A DNA stretch of 64,000 nucleotides from an uncultured Erysipelotrichaceae bacterium (GTDB lineage Bacteria; Bacillota_I; Bacilli_A; Erysipelotrichales; Erysipelotrichaceae): contig CADBEA010000003.1 of assembly GCA_902793635.1 (NCBI GenBank), positions 1 through 64,000 of the forward strand, written 5' to 3'. Within the stretch, counting starts at the first letter, position 1, and each line of letters opens with the position of its first letter. Shown one piece after another: positions 1-8,317 of this stretch. A program made the position numbers and the translations under genes. A model generated the notes under the pieces. It searched no databases, had not been told where the DNA came from, and saw only the letters and a list, made by a program, of their open reading frames with translations.

Positions 1-92
1 GGACACCCTTGAGTTTGGCTAAGCCTTAGGGGTTACCACCCTTGGTTGGAGGTACGTTTCAACCTCCGAGATATGTGCCATGCCCGGCACAC
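1..92 (-). mobile_element. Group IIC intron, 5' end of domain I (runs off left edge)
   Basis: Read on the minus strand, the sequence starts at 92 with GTGTG, the group II intron 5' consensus (GUGYG). It continues with GTGTGCCGGGCATGG and later AAGGGTGTCC. This layout (GTGTGCC-GGCATGG, a hairpin arm with AGGTTGAAACG, then GTAAC, TTAGCC, AAGGGTGTCC) matches my memory of the domain I start of the Oceanobacillus iheyensis group IIC intron. Two clear hairpins are present (GTGCC/GGCAC near 75-90; GGAGGT/ACCTCC near 47-66). It begins one base after the T-run of the gap terminator, which is where class C introns insert. The rest of the ribozyme and any reverse transcriptase lie outside the window. 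Confidence 0.8.
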
Positions 93-93
93 C

Positions 94-126
94 AAAAAAC
101 AGAGAGTTCATCTGAACCCTCTGTTT
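94..126 (-). terminator. Rho-independent terminator of gap
   Basis: On the minus strand AACAGAGGGTTC and GAACTCTCTGTT form a stem around an AGAT loop, with one G-T pair, followed by TTTTTT. It lies 20 bases after the gap stop codon. The group IIC intron starts immediately after the T-run. Confidence 0.85.
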
Positions 127-146
127 TCTGATGTAAGAAACTCTAA

Positions 147-1184
147 TTATTTCAGTTCGGAGAAGTACTTGATTGTACGAACCATCTGAGATGTGTAGGA
201 GTTCTCGTTGTCATACCAGGCAACAACCTGTACCAGGAAGGAACCATCATCCATCTTGGCAACCATTGTCTGGTTAGCATCGAACAGAGAACCATACTTC
301 ATACCGATGATGTCGGAAGAAACGAGCTTTTCTTCTGTGTAGCCGAAGGACTCGTTTGTAGCAGCTTTCATAGCAGCGTTGATGCCTTCAACAGTAACAT
401 CGCCCTTAACAACTGCGTGCAGGATCGTTGTGGAGCCTGTCGGAGTCGGAACTCTCTGTGCAGCGCCGATGAGCTTGCCGTTCAGTTCAGGAATAACAAG
501 GCCGATAGCCTTTGCAGCACCTGTGCTGTTCGGAACGATGTTGGCAGCACCAGCTCTGGCTCTCTGGACATCGCCTTTTCTCTGCGGTCCGTCGAGGATC
601 ATCTGGTCGCCTGTGTAAGCATGAACAGTTGTCATGATACCGGACTGAATCGGAGCATAGTCGTTCAGAGCCTTTGTCATCGGAGCCAGGCAGTTTGTTG
701 TGCAGCTAGCTGCGGAGATAACTGTGTCTGTCGGCTTCAGTGTTGTGTGGTTGGTGTTGAATACGATTGTCGGCAGATCGTTTCCTGCAGGAGCAGAGAT
801 AACAACCTTACGGGCGCCAGCCTTGATGTGAGCTTCAGCCTTAGCCTTGCTTGTGTAGAAACCTGTGCACTCGAGAACTACGTCAACCTTCAGTTCACCC
901 CATGGGAGTTCCTCTGCATTCGGCTTAGCATAGATCTGCAGTGTCTTGCCGTCTACTGTGATGGTGTTAGCTTCATCATCAGCTGTAACTGTGTGAAGGT
1001 TTTCACCGATCTTGCCACAGTAGCCACCCTGTGCTGTGTCATACTTCAGCAGGTGAGCCAGCATGGAAGGCTTTGTTAAGTCGTTGATAGCAACTACTTC
1101 ATAGCCCGGAGCGCCGAACATCTGTCTGAAAGCCAGACGGCCGATACGGCCAAAACCATTAATTGCAACTCTTACATCTGTCAT
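147..1184 (-). CDS. gap: Glyceraldehyde-3-phosphate dehydrogenase
   Basis: Type I GAPDH of 345 residues; it oxidises glyceraldehyde-3-phosphate to 1,3-bisphosphoglycerate with NAD+ in cytoplasmic glycolysis. The Rossmann motif [13 protein letters not shown] is at the N-terminus and the catalytic cysteine is C161 in [12 protein letters not shown]. The start at 1184 (MTDVRV) is chosen because AAGGAGG lies just upstream and because the longer reading to 1256 would run through the promoter at 1221-1249. The gene has its own promoter and terminator, so it is probably transcribed alone. No cggR or pgk is adjacent, unlike in Bacillus, although whiA/yvcK/rapZ are close by as in many Bacillota. NAD versus NADP preference was not judged. 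Confidence 0.97.
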   Translation of the reverse strand: MTDVRVAINGFGRIGRLAFRQMFGAPGYEVVAINDLTKPSMLAHLLKYDTAQGGYCGKIGENLHTVTADDEANTITVDGKTLQIYAKPNAEELPWGELKVDVVLECTGFYTSKAKAEAHIKAGARKVVISAPAGNDLPTIVFNTNHTTLKPTDTVISAASCTTNCLAPMTKALNDYAPIQSGIMTTVHAYTGDQMILDGPQRKGDVQRARAGAANIVPNSTGAAKAIGLVIPELNGKLIGAAQRVPTPTGSTTILHAVVKGDVTVEGINAAMKAATNESFGYTEEKLVSSDIIGMKYGSLFDANQTMVAKMDDGSFLVQVVAWYDNENSYTSQMVRTIKYFSELK

Positions 1185-1220
1185 ATTGTCTTTTAAAGAC
1201 CTCCTTATGTCGCTATTAAA

Positions 1221-1249
1221 ATTATAAGATTTAGCACTTTTATAGTCAA
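1221..1249 (-). promoter_or_regulatory. Sigma-A promoter of gap
   Basis: Minus strand TTGACT (1249-1244), a 17-base spacer and a perfect TATAAT (1226-1221). Transcription would start near 1214, leaving a short leader with AAGGAGG before ATG at 1184. One of the best promoter matches in the window, in keeping with a highly expressed glycolytic gene. Confidence 0.85.
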
Positions 1250-1297
1250 TTATCATTGCGGGTATTTCGTGAAGAAATCCACAAAAATACGGCTGTT

Positions 1298-4186
1298 TCA
1301 GAAGCTCTCGGCAGCTTCTGATGCATCTTCGCTTTCTTTGTCTTCCTGCACCTGTTCCAGCTGCAGCCAGTCGGAATTCGGACGGGTGATCTGGCGGGCA
1401 TCCTGGTAGGCCATAGCCATCGTTAAGATCGTCTGTCCCTGATAATTTCCGTTGGCCAGCTGTTCGATGACGAGGGCCGCATCAGCTTCCGGTTTGTCAC
1501 CGACAAGGTTCAGCGGCAGCAGCAGACTGAGGGAATTATTACGGGGATAATAGATCGGCACGGCTGTCTTGTAATTCCAGGATGCGTATTTGACAGCTGT
1601 GTCGACCGCCCGTTTCAGACCGTCTTCCAGATCGCGCATCAGCCTGTCGCTGCTGACGATATATTTGCGGATCTGACCAAACGGCTTCTCGTCCCGGTAC
1701 ATCTTTTTCAGTTCCGTATCATAGGAAAGCTGATACTCGATGAATTCCCGCGGCAGTCTTGCCATGTTGTCGAGCAGGATGTGTTCATAATCACAATACA
1801 GTTCCTTTTCGGTATTGAAGAACAGGTCGGCTGCCTTCTCGGGTTTGATGTATTTCGGCGGATTCGGATATCTGCTGATACGGCGGTTGAGATCTTTGCC
1901 GTTGTCGCCTTTTCCGCGGCAGGCAAAGTAAGCAATCGTCCATTTTCTTTCAAAGACGTCATTGATATCCCGGTTCGGTTCCAGAAGGCAATAGATCGGG
2001 TCATAGGCTCTGTCCACCAGACCGGTATTGAAGACACCGTAGCCGTCCTCTTCATAGACATCCCCGTCCAGCCGGGCTTTGTAGAAACTGTACTTCAGAT
2101 AATTGATGAGAATTCTCTTACTGCGGGACTTGTCGTCCTTATAATCCCAGTTTTCCGGCAGTGCCAGTTCACTGAGCTCCTGGGTCACCTTGTTCCAGTC
2201 TCCCACAAAAACCTGCCTCAGCATTTCCTTGTCCGGACTGCTGGCTCCGACCAGCGCCAGCACGAATGTGTCATGACCCGGTGTCTTGTTCAGGCATGCT
2301 TTCAGCGGCACGCCTTTGCCGTCCTTGACATTCAGTTCCACGTCGATCTCATACCTCTCGCCGCGGCGGGTCGTATAGATCTGGTGGCTCTCCTTCTGTT
2401 CGGAATATCTTTCCAGAATGAACTCCTTCAGGGAATTGATCGAGAGTTCTTCGCCCATGGCTGTTTCCAGGGCAGTTCGCTTGTCATCTTCTTTCTTCAG
2501 ATGATCCACCAGCTTGCCCGGCACCAGCATCGTCTGCCGCAGTTCTTCCGGATCCGGCAGTGACTCGATCCTCCGCAGGGTGCCGTGCGAATCATATTTG
2601 CCGATCAGTTTCAGAGTCGCATAGAAATGTTTCTGCTCATCCATGTGGCAGTGCTTCACTTCAAAGGTATAGATTTCCCCTTCCTGCAGGCTGTTGTAGT
2701 CAACATTGACATCATCTCTTCCCAGTTTGCCGTACAGTGTCGGTCCGAGTGATACCAGTGAGTATTCTCCCAGCCGTTTCTTCAGCGGCACGCTGATCTG
2801 ATCGCCTTTTTTATAGCTGCGCATGAAGCCTTCTGCTTCTGAGGCGAGGAAAGCAACGTTCGCCCGGGCCGGCTTGACGAAGAAAGCTCCTTCGTTGGCT
2901 CTGATCCAGCGATATTCACCCTGGGCAAGCGCCTCCAGGAACTGGGGATTCACATTCTTTTTGACGAGTGTATAAACATTGCCGTCGGTGGCATTCAAAA
3001 ACATTCTGTCATCGGCGTCTTTGCCAAGTCTTGCATAACGGTAGATCTTGACGGAAGATGGTTCGACAGTTGCTTTGCTGTCGTCCGCGGACTGTTCAGC
3101 CTCATTCACATCAACAGCCGGCTGTTCCGCTTCTTTCATTTCTTCCGTTGTCTGTTCTTCAGCTGTTTCTTCAACAGACTCCTCGGTTACTGTTGTCGCT
3201 TCGGCAGGTTTTACATTTTCCGTCGCTTCTTCAACAGGCTGGACGGTTTCCGTCACTTCTTCAGCCGGCTGTTCAGGTTCCTGATACTCACTGTCTGCAG
3301 CAGATGCTGTGAACCAGCCGTGATTCAGTTCTGTTTTGATAAACGGCAGCTGCGGCAGAATCTTTGTCAGGCTTTTGATACCGAAGTATTCCTTGGTAAA
3401 ACCGCCCTTCTGCATCACGGCCAGCATCTTCGGCAGTTTATCATCGCCGCTTTCGCCATAGGCTTCTTTCAGCAGCTGCAGAATCTGCTGTTTGTCCGCT
3501 TCACTGACAACAACATCCTGTTCCTTGCTGGCGGCTGCGGGGGCTGTGCCGGTTCCATCCTTGACGAAGACGGCTTTGTTATTGGCATACTTCACAAACG
3601 GCAGCTGCGGCAGGATCTTCGTCAAGCTCTTGATACCGAAGCGTTCTTTGGTAAAGCCGCCTTTCTGCATCACCGCCAGCATTTTCGGCAGATCGTCTTC
3701 CTGGCCGTCTTCATAGACCGCCGCCAGCAGGTCGAAGATTTCCTTCTTCTCTTCATCACTCAGGACGACCGCGGCTGCCTTTTCTTCTTCTGCTGTTTCT
3801 TTTTCATATGGCTCATGGAACAGAACGACCGCTTTCAGACGGCCGACTGCTTCCGCCGCATGATTCTTGGCCCGCTGCAGGCCATAGGCAGAAGCGGTAT
3901 CCTTTTTGGTAATATATTCTCTTTTATACTGGTTATAAATTTCCGCGTATTTGAAATATTCCTGCAAAGCCGCCAGCGGTTCTGCCGCTTCCTCCATACC
4001 GCCCTGGTACAGTTCCTGCAGCCTTCCTTCCGCTTTTTTAAGATCCTGCGGTATGCCGCGTCCAAAGATCTCCATCATTGCCGTATTGAAAACGGCATGG
4101 CAGTCACTCATGGCAGAATAGATCTGATACGCTTCCGTATACTGCCGGTTCTGATAGTATTCTGCCGCATCCTGAAATAAAGCCAT
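1298..4186 (-). CDS. Large LOTUS-repeat / DUF3825-like putative RNA-binding protein
   Basis: 962 residues, no signal peptide or membrane segment, so cytoplasmic. Layout: residues 1-125, a helical TPR/Sel1-like region; about 143-210 and 227-295, two near-identical modules sharing [16 protein letters not shown] and [14 protein letters not shown], which resemble OST-HTH/LOTUS RNA-binding domains; about 297-378, a low-complexity Glu/Thr/Pro linker; about 380-560, beta-rich modules; and a C-terminal region with [18 protein letters not shown] and [10 protein letters not shown] that resembles DUF3825. LOTUS domains bind RNA, and DUF3825 is known to me as an uncharacterised partner domain. RNA binding or processing is inference. 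RBS AAAGGAGG precedes the ATG. It has no obvious operon partner, the nearest genes being gap and a GNAT enzyme. Confidence 0.7.
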   Translation of the reverse strand: MALFQDAAEYYQNRQYTEAYQIYSAMSDCHAVFNTAMMEIFGRGIPQDLKKAEGRLQELYQGGMEEAAEPLAALQEYFKYAEIYNQYKREYITKKDTASAYGLQRAKNHAAEAVGRLKAVVLFHEPYEKETAEEEKAAAVVLSDEEKKEIFDLLAAVYEDGQEDDLPKMLAVMQKGGFTKERFGIKSLTKILPQLPFVKYANNKAVFVKDGTGTAPAAASKEQDVVVSEADKQQILQLLKEAYGESGDDKLPKMLAVMQKGGFTKEYFGIKSLTKILPQLPFIKTELNHGWFTASAADSEYQEPEQPAEEVTETVQPVEEATENVKPAEATTVTEESVEETAEEQTTEEMKEAEQPAVDVNEAEQSADDSKATVEPSSVKIYRYARLGKDADDRMFLNATDGNVYTLVKKNVNPQFLEALAQGEYRWIRANEGAFFVKPARANVAFLASEAEGFMRSYKKGDQISVPLKKRLGEYSLVSLGPTLYGKLGRDDVNVDYNSLQEGEIYTFEVKHCHMDEQKHFYATLKLIGKYDSHGTLRRIESLPDPEELRQTMLVPGKLVDHLKKEDDKRTALETAMGEELSINSLKEFILERYSEQKESHQIYTTRRGERYEIDVELNVKDGKGVPLKACLNKTPGHDTFVLALVGASSPDKEMLRQVFVGDWNKVTQELSELALPENWDYKDDKSRSKRILINYLKYSFYKARLDGDVYEEDGYGVFNTGLVDRAYDPIYCLLEPNRDINDVFERKWTIAYFACRGKGDNGKDLNRRISRYPNPPKYIKPEKAADLFFNTEKELYCDYEHILLDNMARLPREFIEYQLSYDTELKKMYRDEKPFGQIRKYIVSSDRLMRDLEDGLKRAVDTAVKYASWNYKTAVPIYYPRNNSLSLLLPLNLVGDKPEADAALVIEQLANGNYQGQTILTMAMAYQDARQITRPNSDWLQLEQVQEDKESEDASEAAESF

Positions 4187-4248
4187 AGTTCCTCCTTTTG
4201 CTGTATTTACAATTGTTATATATACTTTTCTGCTGTAATATCCTTCGA

Positions 4249-4272
4249 AAAAAGACAGAACTATCTGTCTTT
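4249..4272 (-). terminator. Terminator of the GNAT gene
   Basis: Minus strand AAGACAG-ATAGTT-CTGTCTT followed by TTTT, directly after the stop codon of the acetyltransferase gene. Confidence 0.75.
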
Positions 4273-5186
4273 TATGCGAATTCGTTCATATTCAGCGGCC
4301 GCTGGCTGATCGCGAAGGCCTCTTCGACCGTTGCCACCCGTTTATTGAAAAGCCGGGAGAAAAGCTGGGCGTCATTGAGCCGCACCATGGTCGAACCGTA
4401 TGTCTTTGTCTTCGCTTCCGGGAAGAGCTTCTGCAGGTTCTCCGCCTCGGAAACATGCAGGTGGATGATTCTTCTTTCCTGCAGCGCCGCGTTGCACAGT
4501 TTCATCAATGACATCGAGTCGAGATAAACGATCTCCTCGACGCAGAGTTCATTGCCCTGCGGGATCATCACGGCATAGCCGCGGATCTGATCCTTGCCGT
4601 TGTAGTAGGCGACGATCTTGCCGCCTTCGGCAATGATTTCTTTTTTATAATTCACGAAGTATTCGAGATCCCGGGCATAGAAGCCGTTGAATCTGCGGAT
4701 AAAGACGGAATATACTTTCAGAAGATCGATCGGTGTCGGTTCATACGCGCAGCCGAAATTGGTAATGCGCTTGACGTCCTTGCGTTCCAGCCGGACATCG
4801 GTGCGCTGATAGATCGTCCGGAAGCCAAACGGTTCATAGATCACCGGTGACTCCGACTGGATCAGGGTCAGCAGTTCCGAATGCTCACAGGCATCCAGCA
4901 CCACTTCCATCAGTTCCTGCATATGTCCCTTGCGCTGATATTCCGGCAATGTCGCGACACCCATGATCATGGAAGCCTGCAGCACCCGGTCGTTGAACAT
5001 CACCGCATGGGGATTGCGGATCAGAGTGGAGACGATCTTGCCGTCGGTGATATTTACATAGCAGTTTTCCGGCTGATACACGTTTTTGAAGAAATAATCC
5101 AGATAACGGGTATCCTCATTCGGAAAACAGATGCTGAATATATCCTTGATTTCAGCGGTCTGATCCGCTGTTGCTTTTTTAATCAT
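4272..5186 (-). CDS. GNAT N-acetyltransferase (Eis-like)
   Basis: About 304 residues. The N-terminal half has the GNAT acetyl-CoA-binding signature: a strand with SMIMGVATLPEYQRKG, then a helix (QELMEVVLDAC) and a Y-E-P-F-G-F motif near residue 130. The length and the second half (about 160-304) suggest the Eis/enhanced-intracellular-survival type, which carries an extra domain after the GNAT core. Start 5186 (MIKKATADQ) is preferred over 5219 because GAGGAC sits 7 bases upstream. The gene follows whiA on the same strand after a short gap and ends in its own terminator. Substrate cannot be told; Eis-like enzymes acetylate amines, including some aminoglycosides. Confidence 0.8.
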   Translation of the reverse strand: MIKKATADQTAEIKDIFSICFPNEDTRYLDYFFKNVYQPENCYVNITDGKIVSTLIRNPHAVMFNDRVLQASMIMGVATLPEYQRKGHMQELMEVVLDACEHSELLTLIQSESPVIYEPFGFRTIYQRTDVRLERKDVKRITNFGCAYEPTPIDLLKVYSVFIRRFNGFYARDLEYFVNYKKEIIAEGGKIVAYYNGKDQIRGYAVMIPQGNELCVEEIVYLDSMSLMKLCNAALQERRIIHLHVSEAENLQKLFPEAKTKTYGSTMVRLNDAQLFSRLFNKRVATVEEAFAISQRPLNMNEFA

Positions 5187-5224
5187 AATGAAGTCCTCTG
5201 TAACACTGTAATCATACACGAGAA

Positions 5225-6166
5225 TCAGCTGCCGCCGCTGATTTTTTCTGCCAATTCATGAATTCTGACAAAACGGTGCTTCATGCCGGATTTGGATACG
5301 GCGGCCCCGGTCCGGCGTTCATAGATCGCCGCCAGTTCGTTGAGTGAACTTTCCGGAAATTCTTTCCGAAGCGCGATTACGTCCTTGAGTTTGTCATCCA
5401 GTTTTTCGATCCGTTCCGCTTCTTCCAGAATGCGGATATCCTCCAGCTGTTTTTTTGCGGCCGCCTGCGATTTCATTTCGTTGGCGACATCCATGTTGTT
5501 CAGTCTTGTGATCGAATTGGAAAAATCGCGGGAAATACGGATGTTCTCAAATTTCATGACCGCCTGGTCAGCCTCGATAATACGCAGGAAATCACCGATT
5601 TTTTCCGCCGCTTTGACATAAACGACGAATTTGCTGCGGCGCGTTGTGCTTTTCGCCCTGATATCAAACCGTTCCAGAAGACGGATCAGAAACTGGGCAT
5701 GCTCGTCCGTGCTGGTCACGATTTCCAGGTGGTACTGGGTCTTTTCCGGCGGATTGATACTGCCGGATGCCAGAAAAGCACCGGCCAGATAGGCACGGGC
5801 GTTATTGTCCGTCTGCACGATCCTGGCCAGGGGTTTGTCCAGCAGTCCGCGGGAACTGTAAATCCCGAGATCCTTTAAGATTTCCTGGGCAGACGAAAGG
5901 ATCCGCAGGCCATATACCCGGTTTTTCTTCAGGTTCATCTTGCGTTTGACGAACATTTCGATATCCGTGTCATAGCGGTCTTTGATCAGTGAAAAGACAC
6001 GCCTGGCAACCGCCGCGTTTTCCACGCTGATCAGAAGCGTCATGCCGCGGGCGGAAAGTGACAGGGACGAGCACATCTGCACCAACGCCGAAAGCTCAGC
6101 TCTGGCATCACTGCCTTCCATGACCTTCTGGGCAACTTCCTGTTTGATTTCCGAGGCAAAAGACAT
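5225..6166 (-). CDS. whiA: WhiA, DNA-binding sporulation/cell-division regulator
   Basis: 313 residues, the usual WhiA length. The N-terminal part has the WhiA-specific fold and a LAGLIDADG-like segment (ARAYLAGAFLASGSINPP, about residues 123-140). The C-terminal part ends in the helix-turn-helix SLNELAAIYERRTG. WhiA is conserved in Gram-positive bacteria, where it affects chromosome segregation and division. Its ATG overlaps the yvcK stop codon as ATGA (6166), and the ribosome site GGAGG lies inside yvcK, so translation is coupled. Gene order rapZ-yvcK-whiA is the standard arrangement in Bacillota. Confidence 0.96.
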   Translation of the reverse strand: MSFASEIKQEVAQKVMEGSDARAELSALVQMCSSLSLSARGMTLLISVENAAVARRVFSLIKDRYDTDIEMFVKRKMNLKKNRVYGLRILSSAQEILKDLGIYSSRGLLDKPLARIVQTDNNARAYLAGAFLASGSINPPEKTQYHLEIVTSTDEHAQFLIRLLERFDIRAKSTTRRSKFVVYVKAAEKIGDFLRIIEADQAVMKFENIRISRDFSNSITRLNNMDVANEMKSQAAAKKQLEDIRILEEAERIEKLDDKLKDVIALRKEFPESSLNELAAIYERRTGAAVSKSGMKHRFVRIHELAEKISGGS

Positions 6167-7125
6167 CAGAGTTCCTCCAGCAGCCGGCGGATCGCCTTCT
6201 CAATGCACAGGGAATCATGACGGATCAGTTCCCTGTCAAAGGCGAGCAGCTGCTCGGGGATAATCTGATAGTCATGTTCCTGCTGACGAAGGGAAACCGG
6301 TGTGCTGCCTTCCTTCGCATATTTCTGCACTACCTTTTCCGGCAGGCTGTCACTGGCAACGATCACCGCGTCCACCGGCGCACCGTGATCTTTCAGAGCC
6401 TGTACGTGATCTTCCACCATATAGCCGTCCGTTTCACCGGGCTGTGTCATGGCGTTGCAGAAATAGACCTTGCGGCCCTTCGCTTTCTGCAGTGCCTTGC
6501 GGATATCGGGAATGATCACGTTCGGCAGGATACTGGTATATACCGATCCGATTCCGTAGATGATCAGATCCGCTTCCCGAATGGCCTTGATGGCATCCGG
6601 TGTGGCGTGTACCGGCACGTCATAGAAAACCTTGCGGATATGATTGGAACGGTCGGGAATGTTCGCCTCGCCTTTGACGATGACATCGTCTTCCATCAAA
6701 GCGAACAGGGAAATGACCTGGGTGGTTGCCGGAATGATATTTCCTTTGACGTTGAGGACTTTGCCGATGGTCTGCACAGCTTCCAGAAAGGAGCCGCACT
6801 GGTCGGTCATGGCTGTCAGGATCAGGTTGCCGAGATTGTGTCCGGCCACGTCTTCCTCATCGCCTTTGTCGTCGACAAAACGATAGTCCATCAGGGTGCT
6901 CATCAGTGATTCACTCTCAGCCAGAGCGATCATGACGTTGCGGATGTCACCCATCGCGGGAATATGAAACTTCCGGCGCAGACGGCCGGTGCTGCCGCCG
7001 TCGTCAGCGACAGTAACAATGGCTGTAATATCCAGGTTGTCAATATTCTTGATACCGCGGCAGATCGCCGACTGGCCGTGGCCGCCGCCGATAATCACCG
7101 CTTTTTTTCTTCTCGGTCTACTCAT
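6166..7125 (-). CDS. yvcK: YvcK/gluconeogenesis factor, CofD-like UDP-sugar-binding protein
   Basis: About 319 residues. The N-terminal glycine loop GGGHGQSAICRGIK followed by VTVADDGGSTGRLRR is the CofD/YvcK nucleotide-sugar-binding signature. YvcK is needed for growth on gluconeogenic carbon sources and for proper cell-wall synthesis; in B. subtilis it binds UDP-glucose and UDP-GlcNAc. Start 7125 (MSRPRRKK) is chosen because the glycine loop is then close to the N-terminus and AAAAGGA lies 9 bases upstream; ATGs at 7143 and 7155 are possible. The start overlaps the end of rapZ by 8 bases. Confidence 0.95.
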   Translation of the reverse strand: MSRPRRKKAVIIGGGHGQSAICRGIKNIDNLDITAIVTVADDGGSTGRLRRKFHIPAMGDIRNVMIALAESESLMSTLMDYRFVDDKGDEEDVAGHNLGNLILTAMTDQCGSFLEAVQTIGKVLNVKGNIIPATTQVISLFALMEDDVIVKGEANIPDRSNHIRKVFYDVPVHATPDAIKAIREADLIIYGIGSVYTSILPNVIIPDIRKALQKAKGRKVYFCNAMTQPGETDGYMVEDHVQALKDHGAPVDAVIVASDSLPEKVVQKYAKEGSTPVSLRQQEHDYQIIPEQLLAFDRELIRHDSLCIEKAIRRLLEEL

Positions 7126-7981
7126 GGATCCATTCCTTTTCATCACGATGCTCAAGATAGCAATTGTAGCTTTCCTTGTAGTGGTCGTACAGATAATTGG
7201 CGATGGCTACACTGCGGTGCTGGCCGCCGGTGCAGCCAACTGCCACAGTGAAGTGGTTTTTGCCCTCTTTGGCATACTGATCAAAGGCATAGTCGGTAAA
7301 GCTGAGAAACTTTTCCAGGAATTCCTGGGTTTCCGGTTTGTCGATGACATAGTCATAGACTTCCTTGTCATTGCCGGAATAGGGCCGCAGCGCGACGACC
7401 CAGAACGGGTTCGGCAGAAAACGGACGTCGACCATCAGGTCGGCATCCATCGGAACACCGTATTTATAGCCAAAGGAAAGAAAGGAGATCGAGAAATTCG
7501 GAATCGCCGATTTGGAGAAATATGACTCGATCTTGCGGCGGAATTCCTTTTCAGCCAGGTAGGATGTATCAATCGTAATAAAAGAATTGTTGATGATGCG
7601 GGCGAACATCTGTCTTTCCACCGCGATCGCTTCTTCCAGGGTATTTGCTTTATTTAAAAATAGCAGCGGATGCATACGCCGGGTAGCTTTGTAGCGTCTG
7701 AGCAGGATCGTATCGGAAGCGTCCAGAAACAGAACCTGCACGTCGATGCCCTGGCCGCGCAGATTGCGCAGAAACTCCGCGAAATCCTGGGCTGTGGTAG
7801 AAAGGGCGATGTAGCTGTAGCGGGGATCGGTGCTGTTTTCAATCATATCGACCAGCAGGCTGACCAGCTGAACCGGAAAATTATCCACGATATGATAGCC
7901 CATATCCTCGAGAAAACGAGTCGCTGTACTCTTACCGGCACCGCTCATGCCGGAGACAAGAATGACCTTTTTCTTCTGCAT
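7118..7981 (-). CDS. rapZ: RapZ (YvcJ) nucleotide-binding protein
   Basis: About 287 residues. Walker A at the N-terminus (SGMSGAGKST) followed by the family motif GYHIVDNFP; C-terminal domain with the conserved VGCTGGQHRSVAIA. RapZ/YvcJ binds GTP and ATP. In enterobacteria it controls the GlmZ/GlmS amino-sugar pathway through small RNAs; in Bacillota the role is less clear. Start 7981 (MQKKKVILVSG) is chosen because AAGGTGG lies 8 bases upstream; a GTG four codons earlier is possible. First gene of the rapZ-yvcK-whiA operon. Confidence 0.96.
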   Translation of the reverse strand: MQKKKVILVSGMSGAGKSTATRFLEDMGYHIVDNFPVQLVSLLVDMIENSTDPRYSYIALSTTAQDFAEFLRNLRGQGIDVQVLFLDASDTILLRRYKATRRMHPLLFLNKANTLEEAIAVERQMFARIINNSFITIDTSYLAEKEFRRKIESYFSKSAIPNFSISFLSFGYKYGVPMDADLMVDVRFLPNPFWVVALRPYSGNDKEVYDYVIDKPETQEFLEKFLSFTDYAFDQYAKEGKNHFTVAVGCTGGQHRSVAIANYLYDHYKESYNCYLEHRDEKEWIHE

Positions 7982-8033
7982 TTCACTCACCACCTTCTAA
8001 ATATTTTAACACATATACAATTGATCGATTCCG

Positions 8034-8063
8034 AAAGGAAAGGAAGGTGTCTCAGAACATCCT
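8034..8063 (-). terminator. Possible terminator after the 87-residue gene
   Basis: Minus strand GGAAGG and CCTTCC form a short stem around TGTTCTGAGACA, followed by a pyrimidine run TTTCCTTTC. The U-tract is imperfect, so this is tentative. It overlaps the end of the preceding gene. Confidence 0.4.
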
Positions 8064-8315
8064 TCCTCTGCTTTCATCAAGATTATCGCAGTAATATCTG
8101 ATTTTCAGTCCGGCCGAATAACGGTTTTCCGGATCCTGCAGGATCTGGTCGCCGGTCATCATCTGGCTTAACATGGCAGCTGCCGCGTCTTCGGCTTTGC
8201 CGGATCCGGCTCTGGCCAGCAGTTCGGCACAGCACATGTCCAGGATATTCCAGCCGTTGATATGATGTTCCTGCTTTAAAAAACTGATAATTTCTTCAAA
8301 TTCTCTTCTGTCCAT
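8052..8315 (-). CDS. Small uncharacterised protein
   Basis: 87 residues, not recognised. Predicted soluble and helical, beginning MDRREFEEIISFLKQ, with an adjacent CC pair (DMCCAELLA, about residues 27-30) and a basic C-terminus. It starts 2 bases after the stop of the Lgt-like/HAD fusion and belongs to the same run as hprK. In B. subtilis the hprK-lgt-ppaX cluster is followed by other small genes, but I cannot equate this one with any of them. The tight spacing and a plausible RBS (GAAAGGATC) make it a likely real gene. Confidence 0.7.
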   Translation of the reverse strand: MDRREFEEIISFLKQEHHINGWNILDMCCAELLARAGSGKAEDAAAAMLSQMMTGDQILQDPENRYSAGLKIRYYCDNLDESRGRMF

Positions 8316-8317
8316 CT

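Noticed and set aside
1-92. rRNA, tmRNA or RNase P RNA fragment
   Set aside because: The motifs do not match those RNAs, whereas the GTGTG start, hairpins and position behind a terminator fit a group IIC intron.
3040-3290. Plus-strand frames rich in Ser/Ala opposite the acidic linker
   Set aside because: These are mirror images of the Glu/Thr linker codons (GAA/ACA against TTC/TGT), with no RBS or family features.
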